Shown here: piece by piece, positions 36,389 to 44,973 of the stretch
How the letters are laid out: every line of letters begins with the position of its first letter
Numbering within the stretch: the first letter of the stretch is position 1
Assembly (NCBI RefSeq): GCF_040151475.1
Contig: NZ_JBDKWG010000148.1
Coordinates: 62,001-126,000, forward strand
Origin: CAXBNB01 sp040151475
GTDB lineage: Bacteria > Bacteroidota > Bacteroidia > Cytophagales > Cyclobacteriaceae
Direction of reading: 5' to 3'
Length of the DNA stretch: 64,000 nt
Notes under the pieces: generated by a model
Seen by the model: only the letters and a program-made list of their open reading frames with translations
What the model was told of the DNA's origin: nothing
Databases searched by the model: none
Program-made: the position numbers and the translations under genes

Positions 36389-37490
36389 TGCCCTGTATTT
36401 TGTGCCCTCCTTCTTTCAGGTATAAATTCCTTTTGGCAAGTTGCAAATCAGCATCTACCATTTCTTTTACCAGAGTATCCAGATCATATTTTGGAGTCCA
36501 CCCTAGTTTTTCTTTTGCTTTGGTAGCATCGCCTATCAGTAGTTCCACTTCCGTTGGCCGGTAGTAGTTGGGATCAATTTTAACTACTTTTTGCCCGGGC
36601 GTTAACTTCCATTCCGGATTGTTACAAGATTTAATTACTCCAATCTCGGCTTCATTTTTTCCTGAGAAAGTAATTTCTACATCGAGTACTTTAAAAGCTT
36701 TGCTAATAAAGTCTCTGACAGAAGTAGTGACACCAGTGGCCAATACATAATCATCAGGTGTGTCTTGCTGAAGCATCAGCCACATTGCTTCTACATAATC
36801 CCTGGCATGTCCCCAGTCTCTTTTTGCATTGAGATTGCCCATGTACATGGCCTTTTGAAGGCCAAGAGCAATTTTGGTGACGGCCTGAGTGATTTTCCTT
36901 GTAACAAAAGTTTCGCCTCTGAGCGGACTTTCATGGTTGAAGAGAATACCATTGACTCCATAAATATTGTAGGCTTCCCTGTAATTGACGGTGATCCAAT
37001 AGGCATATAGCTTGGCTACACCATAAGGAGATCGGGGATAGAAAGGTGTTTTTTCTGATTGGGGCACTTGCTGTACCAGTCCGTAGAGTTCGGATGTTGA
37101 TGCCTGATAAATTCTTGTTTTTTCTGTCAGGCCAAGAAGTCGTACGGCTTCAAGTATCCTCAATGTGCCTAATCCATCCGTATTTGCTGTATATTCCGGC
37201 TCTTCAAAACTCACCTTTACATGCGACATGGCTCCAAGGTTATAAATCTCATCAGGCTGTATTTCCTGAATAATCCTTGTAAGGTTTAATGAGTCGGTCA
37301 GGTCGCCATAATGCAATATAAACCTCTGATTGTCAACGTGCGGATCTTCATAAAGGTGGTCGATACGATCCGTATTGAAAGAGGAGCTTCTTCTTTTGAT
37401 ACCATGTACTTCATATCCTTTTTTAAGTAAAAATTCCGCAAGGTATGCTCCGTCTTGCCCCGTTACTCCAGTGATAAGTGCTTTTTTCAT
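36372..37490 (-). CDS. gmd: GDP-mannose 4,6-dehydratase
   Basis: 372 residues, full length. 'KALITGVTGQDGAYLAEFLL' is the nucleotide-binding glycine motif, and 'YQASTSELYG' and 'YPRSPYGVAKLYAYWITVNY' hold the Ser/Tyr/Lys catalytic residues. 'GNLNAKRDWGHARDYVEAMW' is specific for Gmd. It converts GDP-mannose to GDP-4-keto-6-deoxymannose. As the first gene of the - strand series, its upstream region (37491-37630) probably holds the main promoter; TAAATTTA there is one base off the -7 consensus. Confidence 0.97.
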   Translation of the reverse strand: MKKALITGVTGQDGAYLAEFLLKKGYEVHGIKRRSSSFNTDRIDHLYEDPHVDNQRFILHYGDLTDSLNLTRIIQEIQPDEIYNLGAMSHVKVSFEEPEYTANTDGLGTLRILEAVRLLGLTEKTRIYQASTSELYGLVQQVPQSEKTPFYPRSPYGVAKLYAYWITVNYREAYNIYGVNGILFNHESPLRGETFVTRKITQAVTKIALGLQKAMYMGNLNAKRDWGHARDYVEAMWLMLQQDTPDDYVLATGVTTSVRDFISKAFKVLDVEITFSGKNEAEIGVIKSCNNPEWKLTPGQKVVKIDPNYYRPTEVELLIGDATKAKEKLGWTPKYDLDTLVKEMVDADLQLAKRNLYLKEGGHKIQGNGEGE

Positions 37491-37608
37491 TAATTGCTTG
37501 ATGCTGTACTTACTGATTATTGCTTCTTATTAGGTTGTAAATTTATAAGAACCATTCTGTATTTACCCATTTTTTCATAACATTGATTTTAAATACTACA
37601 GACTGGTA

Positions 37609-37616
37609 TATGTTTG
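37609..37616 (+). promoter_or_regulatory. Possible -7 element before the 37635 glycosyltransferase
   Basis: TATGTTTG matches TAnnTTTG, 18 bases before ATG 37635. An ATTG at 37582-37585 could be the -33 part but the spacing of 23 bases is longer than usual. The gap is shared with the divergent gmd promoter region. Confidence 0.35.
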
Positions 37617-37634
37617 CCATTCGGTATTTATGAC

Positions 37635-38699
37635 ATGAAAATCTTATTTCTGGCACCATATCCTCCAGGGCAAGCCCCTTCTCAAAGGTTTAGATTTGAG
37701 CAATATTTCTTATTGCTGAAAAAACATACAATTGAATATTCTTTCCAATCTTTTCTGGATGAGAAAACCTGGCAGATTTTGTATTTGAATGGCAATACAT
37801 TGAAGAAAGTACTGGGAATAGCAAAGGGTTTTATGAGGAGAACAATTCTGTTGTTCTCTTTATCAAAATATGATGAGGTTTTCATCCATAGGGAGGTAAC
37901 ACCAATCGGCCCGCCAATTTTTGAATGGATTATTGCCAAATTGTTTAAAAAGGAAATCATATTCGATTTTGATGATGCCATATGGCTGCCCAATACCAGT
38001 AAAGAAAATGTTATTGTCTCCGTATTAAAATGGCATTCAAAAACTGAAAGTATTTGTAAATGGAGTAAAACCATTTCGGTTGGGAATCCTTATTTGGCGC
38101 AATATGCCGGTCAATTTTCTTCCAATGTTGTGGTGAATCCTACAACTATTGATACGGAACACCTGCATGTTCCCGTAGGTATAAACAACAAAATCCCCGT
38201 TATCGGCTGGACGGGAACGCATTCTACAGGTAAGTATCTGGCATCAATAATCAGTGCGCTGAATGAAGTATCTAAAACCCAAAGCTTTAAGTTTTTGTAT
38301 GTCTCCAATAAAACTCCTGATTTTGAAATTCCAAATCTGGAATTTGTAAAATGGATGAAGGAATCAGAGATAGACCAACTTAACCACATTGATATTGGAA
38401 TAATGCCGCTTGAAGACGATCAATGGTCTGAAGGTAAATGTGGATTTAAGGCATTGCAGTATATGGCGTTGGAGATCCCTGCTTTGGTGTCTCCTGTAGG
38501 TGTCAATTCAACGATTGTGGACGATGGAGTGAATGGATACCACTGTAAATCAGAAGCGGACTGGGTAGTGCGTTTAACGGAGCTAATTGAAAATCCTGAA
38601 TGGAGAAGAAAAATGGGAGCAGAAGGGAGAAAAAAAGTGATAGCGCAATATTCCGTGAAATCCAATTCAGAAAATTTTCTAAAAATAGTAAAAGGATAA
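37635..38699 (+). CDS. Glycosyltransferase (GT-B, family 4-like)
   Basis: 354 residues, starting 'MKILFLAPYPPGQAPSQRFR'. The N-terminal domain has 'VFIHREVTPIGPPIFEWIIAK' and 'EIIFDFDDAIWLPN'; the C-terminal domain has 'IPVIGWTGTHSTGKYLASII' and 'GFKALQYMALEIPALVSPVGV', where a GT4 enzyme would bind the nucleotide. It is divergent from gmd, with 144 bases between the start codons, so it is transcribed apart from the main cluster. The stop is one base from the convergent TPR gene. ATG 37635 is preferred to a TTG 21 bases upstream. Confidence 0.87.
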   Translation: MKILFLAPYPPGQAPSQRFRFEQYFLLLKKHTIEYSFQSFLDEKTWQILYLNGNTLKKVLGIAKGFMRRTILLFSLSKYDEVFIHREVTPIGPPIFEWIIAKLFKKEIIFDFDDAIWLPNTSKENVIVSVLKWHSKTESICKWSKTISVGNPYLAQYAGQFSSNVVVNPTTIDTEHLHVPVGINNKIPVIGWTGTHSTGKYLASIISALNEVSKTQSFKFLYVSNKTPDFEIPNLEFVKWMKESEIDQLNHIDIGIMPLEDDQWSEGKCGFKALQYMALEIPALVSPVGVNSTIVDDGVNGYHCKSEADWVVRLTELIENPEWRRKMGAEGRKKVIAQYSVKSNSENFLKIVKG

Positions 38700-38700
38700 T

Positions 38701-39867
38701 CTACATTTTTTTCATTTCCTTCAAATACCGGACAGCCAGTTTATGTGATGGATGTTTGCCTTTAGCCAGTTTTTTCACATTTTTAAAATACTCTTCGGCT
38801 AATTTTTCGTCTCCCTCCTGAAAAGCGATTTTTCCCAAATTGAGCAATGAATATAGATGGTATCCCATTTTTTCGGCATTCGCATCCAGGCCGAACTCAA
38901 CCGCTTTGGTGTAGTATTTTTTTGATTCACCTCTTAAACCTCTTTTTCTATAAATCTCACCCAGGAAAAAAGAGGCATATCTTCCATTGTTACTTTCATA
39001 GCCTACATATCCACTATCCAGCTTATTCAATATAGACAAAGCTTCTCTTTCGGCTTCCTGATTTCTACCAGTTGCGTACAGTACTCTGGTGTAAAAACGA
39101 TGAAAATAAGGGTTGTTGGGGAAAGTTTGAGCTAAATATTGTGAAACAGGCAATGCCTCCATTGGATTATTTTCTTCATTGGCTAAAATCCTCATTAGAA
39201 AATACTGCGCCTCAGTACGAGTAAAAAATGCATTGTTAGCCACTTCTTTCAATTGCTTGATTCCAAGTTCTTTGTCCCCATTTTTAAAGAAAAGCATTAT
39301 GGGTTTTAGGAGCGGATAGTTTTCAGGTATCCATACCGAGTAATAATTGTAAAGGGCGTCACCAAATAATATTTCAGCACCGTATTCTCCTTTGCCTCGA
39401 CAGTAATCCAAATACTTGAGTGCGTTTTTTCCGGCTGTAGCTGCCTTAGTCCAGTTACTTCTTTCTGCGTGCACCCGACCTATAAACGCATAAGTAGCTG
39501 AGAGGAAAAATCCCCCTTCCACAGTACTCCCTTTGTCAAAAATATTTTGAGAAGCCACCAGTGAGCTATCCATATAAGCGAAAAAAGTCTCATCAAATCC
39601 TGTGTTGGTGACATCCGGAACCATTCGCCACCACTGACTGAGGCCGAGCATGAAATAAGGAAGAGGATGCCAGCCATATTTTTTCTTTAACCATCTAAAC
39701 TGGCTATCAGCTCTGGTGAAATCAAAATTATACATGTTGTTGATGCCTTCAGTTGATTCGATCTGGATATTCATGTCCATCAAAAGCATTGGGATACTGT
39801 CGTTTTTAGCAGCAGTTAGCTCCAGGCTACAAAGGCAAATGAGATATGTAATAAAATGTTTTTTCAA
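38701..39867 (-). CDS. Secreted tetratricopeptide-repeat protein
   Basis: 388 residues with an N-terminal signal peptide ('HFITYLICLCSLELTAA') and a helical body. TPR-like pairs are clear in the C-terminal half, for example 'HRFYTRVLYATGRNQEAEREA', 'FFLGEIYRKRGLRGESKKYY' and 'NLGKIAFQEGDEKLAEEYF' (cut to key parts). It probably acts as a periplasmic protein-interaction scaffold. The start is TTG 39867; no in-frame ATG gives an intact signal peptide. Confidence 0.78.
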   Translation of the reverse strand: MKKHFITYLICLCSLELTAAKNDSIPMLLMDMNIQIESTEGINNMYNFDFTRADSQFRWLKKKYGWHPLPYFMLGLSQWWRMVPDVTNTGFDETFFAYMDSSLVASQNIFDKGSTVEGGFFLSATYAFIGRVHAERSNWTKAATAGKNALKYLDYCRGKGEYGAEILFGDALYNYYSVWIPENYPLLKPIMLFFKNGDKELGIKQLKEVANNAFFTRTEAQYFLMRILANEENNPMEALPVSQYLAQTFPNNPYFHRFYTRVLYATGRNQEAEREALSILNKLDSGYVGYESNNGRYASFFLGEIYRKRGLRGESKKYYTKAVEFGLDANAEKMGYHLYSLLNLGKIAFQEGDEKLAEEYFKNVKKLAKGKHPSHKLAVRYLKEMKKM

Positions 39868-39953
39868 TAAATTGATGGGTAAACCCGGTCAAGTTTGTAA
39901 TTATACGTTCTAATTTATTTAATGATTTCGAATTCTATATAACTTTAAGATAA

Positions 39954-40730
39954 ATGAAAAAGACAACTATGAAGAATCTAATAAAAGCAATTGCATTAAT
40001 GGCATTTCTTATGCTGTCTGTGGTAGTTCCAGAGGTTCAGGCACAACAAGACAAAATACCTGCCAATGATGGTGAAGTTACAATCATTCCAATTAATCAT
40101 GCTACGTTGGCACTAAAATGGAAAAATGAAGTGATTTATTTTGACCCTTCCGGTGATATGGGATTGTTCGATAAAGTAGAAAAACCAACTGCTATTTTAA
40201 TAACAGACATTCATGGTGATCATTTTAACTTATCAACACTTAATAATCTAAGTGCGGGTAGTGTAAAAATCATAGCACCAAAGGCTGTAGCAGATCAGCT
40301 TCCAAGAAGTTTTACTAACGTAAAGATTCTGGGTAACTCTGAAAAGATAGACATCAATGGAATTAATATTGAAGCCATACCGATGTACAATTTACCGGAA
40401 ACGGAGGACTCCCGACATCCAAAAGGACGTGGAAATGGCTATGTCCTGACCATAGGAGGAAAAACGATTTATGTTTCAGGAGATACTGAAGATATTCAGG
40501 AAATGAGGGCACTGCAAAATATCGATGTTGCTTTTGTTTGCATGAATTTGCCTTATACTATGGATGTAGATGCTGCTGCAAGTGCAGTCGTCGAATTTAA
40601 GCCTTCAATTGTTTATCCTTATCATTTTAGAGGACAGGGAGGTTTTAGTGATGTAGATAAATTTAAAGAATTAGTGACTTCACAAAACAATTCCATTGAT
40701 GTGAGGTTAAGAAAATGGTATGGCAAATAA
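39954..40730 (+). CDS. Exported metallo-beta-lactamase-fold hydrolase (UlaG-like)
   Basis: 258 residues with a signal peptide (ending EVQAQ, about residue 31) and a compact MBL domain. The metal motif reads 'ITDIHGDHFNLSTL': the usual first His of HxHxDH is Asp, the other ligands are kept. Later metal-site regions are 'YVSGDTEDIQEM' and 'IVYPYHFRG'. The UlaG-like subfamily includes lactonases and phosphodiesterases; the substrate is unknown. An alternative ATG lies five codons in. The VOC gene follows after 17 bases, probably as a two-gene operon of exported proteins. Confidence 0.85.
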   Translation: MKKTTMKNLIKAIALMAFLMLSVVVPEVQAQQDKIPANDGEVTIIPINHATLALKWKNEVIYFDPSGDMGLFDKVEKPTAILITDIHGDHFNLSTLNNLSAGSVKIIAPKAVADQLPRSFTNVKILGNSEKIDINGINIEAIPMYNLPETEDSRHPKGRGNGYVLTIGGKTIYVSGDTEDIQEMRALQNIDVAFVCMNLPYTMDVDAAASAVVEFKPSIVYPYHFRGQGGFSDVDKFKELVTSQNNSIDVRLRKWYGK

Positions 40731-40747
40731 AATATTATTATAACTGA

Positions 40748-41542
40748 ATGAATTTTTTTTGTTTTCTCTTTTCTCTTATTCTACTTTTTACTGTTGAAGG
40801 TTTTTCTCAAAATACTAATCCCGAAAAAAAGCTTCATTTATCAGAAGTCAGGATGATGGCACGAGATGTTTTTCAATCTGCTAAATGGTATGCCAGACAT
40901 TTGAATTTTAAAGTAACAAAATCTAAACATAGGGAATTTGTTATCCTAGAAAATGGAGATTTTACACTTCATATAGTTACAGCGAAACAGACGGTTACGC
41001 CAAGTCAGATAGAAATGCCTCCAAATAAAGAGCGAATCAATGGGTATTATGAGCTCGGCTTTCTTTGCAACGATCTCGATAGTTTGATGTATCAGTATGA
41101 AGGACGTGAAATAAGAAGGGTTAAAGAATTGGGTTTTGACCTGGACTATAAAACCAAAACAGTGGTACTTGCAGATCCTGATGGTAACAGGGTGAAACTG
41201 TTTCAGGCGAGCAAGGACCAGATTCCAAATATTAATTACTTCAAAGCGAACCTTGTTTCTATTACTACTTCCGACCTGGAAACAGGAGTGAGGTGGTACC
41301 AAACCAATTTAGGGTTTCAGGAAATACTCAAAAATTATTCAAAAGATTCAAATACCACCATTAGTATTTTGAGAAAGGATGACATGACTATTGAGCTTCA
41401 GGAGTTGTCAGGGCGTACGATGGAAATAACAGAATTACTCAGTAACCAAATAGAATTAACCGGATTTAGTGAAATTATTCTTAGCAATAATAAAGAGCTG
41501 GTCGATATTACAGATAATGATGGTAATAAATTAAAGTATTGA
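40748..41542 (+). CDS. Exported tandem VOC (glyoxalase-like) protein
   Basis: 264 residues with a signal peptide ('FFCFLFSLILLFTVEGFSQ'). Two vicinal-oxygen-chelate domains follow: residues about 27-155 ('LHLSEVRMMARDVFQSAKWYARHLNFKVTKS' region to 'VVLADPDGNRVKLFQ') and about 163-264 ('NLVSITTSDLETGVRWYQTNLGFQEI' region to 'DITDNDGNKLKY'). The 'WY..HL.F' and 'DPDGN' patterns are family hallmarks. VOC proteins are usually cytoplasmic; a signal peptide is less common. The function may be ring-cleaving dioxygenase, lyase or a binding protein. Confidence 0.82.
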   Translation: MNFFCFLFSLILLFTVEGFSQNTNPEKKLHLSEVRMMARDVFQSAKWYARHLNFKVTKSKHREFVILENGDFTLHIVTAKQTVTPSQIEMPPNKERINGYYELGFLCNDLDSLMYQYEGREIRRVKELGFDLDYKTKTVVLADPDGNRVKLFQASKDQIPNINYFKANLVSITTSDLETGVRWYQTNLGFQEILKNYSKDSNTTISILRKDDMTIELQELSGRTMEITELLSNQIELTGFSEIILSNNKELVDITDNDGNKLKY

Positions 41543-41593
41543 AACAGTCAATCTACTTTTTTTGACCAAAGAATACGAGTGCCTTACGTTGTG

Positions 41594-41601
41594 TAATTTT
41601 G
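41594..41601 (+). promoter_or_regulatory. Possible -7 element before rocD
   Basis: TAATTTTG matches TAnnTTTG and lies 37 bases before the rocD ATG. A TTTG at 41561-41564 is farther upstream (29 bases) than expected for a -33 element. Confidence 0.35.
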
Positions 41602-41638
41602 AGATATTATACGAATCAAACAAGAAACATTACCCCAA

Positions 41639-42880
41639 ATGAAACATAAGATAGCAACACAAGAAGCCATTAACCTGGAAAATAAATATGGTGCGCACAA
41701 TTACCATCCACTTCCAGTAGTGCTTTCGAAAGGCGAAGGAGTATATGTCTGGGACGTGGAAGGAAAAAAGTATTTTGATTTTCTTTCTGCATACTCAGCA
41801 GTTAACCAGGGGCATTGCCATCCTAAAATCGTAGGAGCTCTCAAACAGCAGGCTGAAATTTTGACTCTTACGTCGCGTGCGTTTTATAATGATGTACTGG
41901 GAGAGTACGAAAAGTACATAACAGAATACTTTGGTTTTGATAAGGTGCTTCCTATGAATACTGGAGCTGAAGCAGTAGAAACGGCTATTAAACTTACCAG
42001 AAAGTGGGCTTATGAAGTAAAAAGTATTCCTGAGAATGAAGCTAAAATTATTGTTTGTGAAAACAATTTTCATGGTAGAACCACTACGATCATTTCATTT
42101 TCTAATGATCAGGATGCCCGCAAAAATTTTGGTCCATATACTGAAGGTTTTATCAAAATCCCATACAATGATATAGCAGCTTTGAAAGCAACTTTGATGC
42201 AGGAAAATATAGCAGGAATGTTGATGGAACCAATACAGGGAGAAGCCGGTGTTTATGTTCCTTATGATGGCTATTTGCGAGAGGCGTATCAAGCTTGTAA
42301 AGAAGCTAATGTACTCTTTGTGGCAGACGAAGTTCAAACAGGTATCGCCAGAACGGGAAAATTACTGGCTTGTGATCATGAGAATGTAAAACCTGATGTC
42401 CTTATTTTAGGCAAAGCCATATCCGGAGGAGTTTATCCAGTATCGGCAGTTTTGGCAAATGATCCTGTGATGAACGTTATTCGTCCCGGACAGCATGGTT
42501 CTACTTTTGGAGGGAATCCATTGGCAGCCAAAGTTGCTATGGCTGCCCTAGAAGTAGTGAAAGATGAAAATCTGGCTGCTAATGCCGAGAAGCTTGGAAT
42601 CATTTTTAGAGAAAGGATGAATGCACTTGTAAAAAGTTCCAACCTTATAGCCAGTGTGAGGGGAAAAGGTTTGCTCAATGCAGTTGTAATTAATGATTCT
42701 CCTGAGAGTACTACAGCGTGGGATATTTGTATGCTTTTGAAAGAAAACGGACTACTAGCCAAACCAACTCATGGTAATATCATCAGGTTTGCACCACCAC
42801 TCGTGATGACTGTCGATCAGCTTCATGAATGTTGCGATATTATTGAAAAGTCAGTTAAACAATTTGAACAAAAGGTGTAA
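41639..42880 (+). CDS. rocD: Ornithine aminotransferase
   Basis: 413 residues, a class III PLP aminotransferase. Matches include 'KYGAHNYHPLPVVLSKGEGVYVWDVEGKKY' (N-terminal ornithine-type block), 'LPMNTGAEAVETAIKLTRKW' and 'ENNFHGRTTTIISFSND', 'LFVADEVQTGIARTGKLLA' and 'LILGKAISGGVYPVSAVLA', whose Lys binds PLP. It interconverts ornithine and glutamate-5-semialdehyde in arginine/proline metabolism. It converges on cdd with 10 bases between stops. Confidence 0.95.
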   Translation: MKHKIATQEAINLENKYGAHNYHPLPVVLSKGEGVYVWDVEGKKYFDFLSAYSAVNQGHCHPKIVGALKQQAEILTLTSRAFYNDVLGEYEKYITEYFGFDKVLPMNTGAEAVETAIKLTRKWAYEVKSIPENEAKIIVCENNFHGRTTTIISFSNDQDARKNFGPYTEGFIKIPYNDIAALKATLMQENIAGMLMEPIQGEAGVYVPYDGYLREAYQACKEANVLFVADEVQTGIARTGKLLACDHENVKPDVLILGKAISGGVYPVSAVLANDPVMNVIRPGQHGSTFGGNPLAAKVAMAALEVVKDENLAANAEKLGIIFRERMNALVKSSNLIASVRGKGLLNAVVINDSPESTTAWDICMLLKENGLLAKPTHGNIIRFAPPLVMTVDQLHECCDIIEKSVKQFEQKV

Positions 42881-42890
42881 GCGGGACAAG

Positions 42891-43376
42891 CTATTTTAGA
42901 AGAGAATTTTTCCCAAAAGCAAAAGGCAGGAGATCATTTACTTCCGTTTTTATTACTTCATTATCTGGCTGAACTAGCAACAGGTTTATTGGTTGTTTCT
43001 GGTTGTTTCTGTATTCAAAGATAACCTGCCGACAACTGCCACATGGCCCTGCTTGTACATACTCTATGGCATTTTTAGGTTTTGCAGCTACTGCTATCTT
43101 CAATATTACTTTGCCTGGATAATTGGCACCAATATGAAAAAGTGCTACCCGTTCAGCGCAGAGTCCCGATGGGTAAGCGGCATTTTCCTGATTGCTTCCA
43201 AGAACAATACTGCCGTCTTCCAACAGTACGGCAGCACCTACAAAAAAATCAGAATACGGAGCGTAAGCATTGTTTAAAGCTTCTTTTGCCTTACATACCA
43301 ATATCGTTTCTATTTCATTCAGTTCATCAATATTGAAAATTTCAGCCTCAAACTCGTACTTAATTTTTCTTCCCAT
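42891..43376 (-). CDS. cdd: Cytidine deaminase
   Basis: 161 residues. Zinc and catalytic motifs are clear: 'YPSGLCAERVALFHIG' (C-A-E) and 'AGPCGSCRQVIFEY' (PCxxC). 'NNAYAPYSDFFVGAAVLLEDG' is the substrate-binding N-terminal block. It deaminates cytidine and deoxycytidine for pyrimidine salvage. The protein carries about 25 residues before the usual core, slightly longer than the E. coli-independent short form of ~130 residues. Confidence 0.95.
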   Translation of the reverse strand: MGRKIKYEFEAEIFNIDELNEIETILVCKAKEALNNAYAPYSDFFVGAAVLLEDGSIVLGSNQENAAYPSGLCAERVALFHIGANYPGKVILKIAVAAKPKNAIEYVQAGPCGSCRQVIFEYRNNQKQPINLLLVQPDNEVIKTEVNDLLPFAFGKNSLLK

Positions 43377-43550
43377 ATCTCAAAAAGTAAACCCGAAGTT
43401 TAATTCTTCACTTTAACCAAAACCAAGGGTACGATATTACTCAATATTTAGTGAAAATGTTTTGAATGGACAGTAATAATCTCATAAATTGCTTTATATT
43501 CTTAGGATTTGAATCAACTATTTACAGATCAAAAAAGTCAACTATACGCT

Positions 43551-44888
43551 ATGCAAAAAGTCCTGATTCTTGGAGCCGGAAGGTCGGCATCTACATTGAT
43601 CCAATTTATGTTGGAGCATGCTGAGGTTTATGGCTGGTATGTCACCATTGGGGATATTGATGAAGCTTTAGCTGTCGAAAAGGCTGGTTCATGCAAGAAT
43701 GCCAATGGCATCAAATTCAATATCAAATCCATCGAATCCACAGAAATTATCAAAGAAAACAATCTGGTGATTTCAATGCTTCCTGCGATGCTGCATTTAG
43801 ATGTTGCTAAGGTTTGTGCAGCAAATGGTATCAATATGCTCACGGCATCTTACGTAACTCCGGAAATAAAAGCACTTTCTGAATCATTTGAGAAAAACAA
43901 TGCTTGTTTGATTATGGAAATGGGGCTTGATCCGGGAATAGACCACATGTCGGCCATGCAAATATTGGATAGGATCAGAGGTGAGGGAAGTACGCTCAAT
44001 TCTTTCGAGACATTTACCGGGGGACTTTTAGCCCCATCAAACAATGACAACCCATGGGAGTATAAATTTACCTGGAATCCCCGGAATGTAGTGATGGCTG
44101 GTCAAGGCAATGTGAAATTTATTCAGGAAGGAGCATACAAATACATCCCATATCAAAAACTCTTTAAAAGAACGGAAATAATTTATATACCTGAATACGG
44201 ATATTTTGAGGGATATGCCAATCGTGACTCTTTGAAATATTTGGAAGCTTATAAACTACAGGGAATAAAGACGCTATACAGAGGTACCTTGAGACGTCCC
44301 GGCTTTTGCAAAGCATGGGATGTGTTTGTTCAACTTGGTGCCACTGATGACAGTTATGAAATGGAAGATGTGGCTGCCATGACCCATCGTCAGTTTATCA
44401 ATTCATTTTTGTCGTATAATCCTTATGATTCCGTTGAGCTTAAGTTGGCTCACTACATGAACCTCGAATTGGATTCGGAGATTATGTACAAACTCAAATG
44501 GTTAGGAATGTTTAGTGACGAGCCAGTGGGTTTGGAAAAAGGGACTCCTGCCCAAGTTTTGGAACAAATTTTAAAAAAGAAATGGACAATACAATCAAAT
44601 GAACAAGACATGATTGTGATGTGGCATAAATTTAAATTTGTTCAGGAAAATGAGGAGAAGGAAATTCAGTCGCACATGGTAATTAAAGGTACTGATGCCA
44701 CCAATACCGCTATGTCGAAAACAGTAGGTTTGCCACTGGCAGTAACTGCTAAGTTGATATTGAATGGAAAATTAAAAATCAATGGTGTAAAAATTCCTAC
44801 CGAAAAGGAGATATATGAACCTGTATTATCCGAATTGGAAGCCTACGGAATTACTTTTGTGGAACATGAAATGGAAGTCTCTGCCTGA
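43551..44888 (+). CDS. Saccharopine dehydrogenase family protein
   Basis: 445 residues starting 'MQKVLILGAGRSASTLIQFM' with a Rossmann GxGxxxS loop. 'NGINMLTASYVTPEIKAL', 'IMEMGLDPGIDHMSAMQILD' and 'GGLLAPSNNDNPWEYKFTWNP' are characteristic of LYS9-type saccharopine reductase. The enzyme uses NAD(P) to form or split saccharopine in lysine metabolism; a related carboxynorspermidine-type activity cannot be excluded. ATG 43551 is chosen over a TTG 14 codons earlier, because the glycine motif should lie near the N-terminus. Confidence 0.9.
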   Translation: MQKVLILGAGRSASTLIQFMLEHAEVYGWYVTIGDIDEALAVEKAGSCKNANGIKFNIKSIESTEIIKENNLVISMLPAMLHLDVAKVCAANGINMLTASYVTPEIKALSESFEKNNACLIMEMGLDPGIDHMSAMQILDRIRGEGSTLNSFETFTGGLLAPSNNDNPWEYKFTWNPRNVVMAGQGNVKFIQEGAYKYIPYQKLFKRTEIIYIPEYGYFEGYANRDSLKYLEAYKLQGIKTLYRGTLRRPGFCKAWDVFVQLGATDDSYEMEDVAAMTHRQFINSFLSYNPYDSVELKLAHYMNLELDSEIMYKLKWLGMFSDEPVGLEKGTPAQVLEQILKKKWTIQSNEQDMIVMWHKFKFVQENEEKEIQSHMVIKGTDATNTAMSKTVGLPLAVTAKLILNGKLKINGVKIPTEKEIYEPVLSELEAYGITFVEHEMEVSA

Positions 44889-44926
44889 TAAAATTTGAGC
44901 TTCAAGATTTATTGTTAAAGCGATGC

Positions 44927-44934
44927 TATATTTG
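44927..44934 (+). promoter_or_regulatory. Possible -7 element before the TonB-dependent receptor
   Basis: TATATTTG matches TAnnTTTG, 39 bases before the TTG start. A TTTG at 44894-44897 lies 29 bases upstream, longer than the normal spacing. Confidence 0.35.
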
Positions 44935-44973
44935 AACCATCATTTCTAATGTTGTGATAAAAATCAAAAAATA

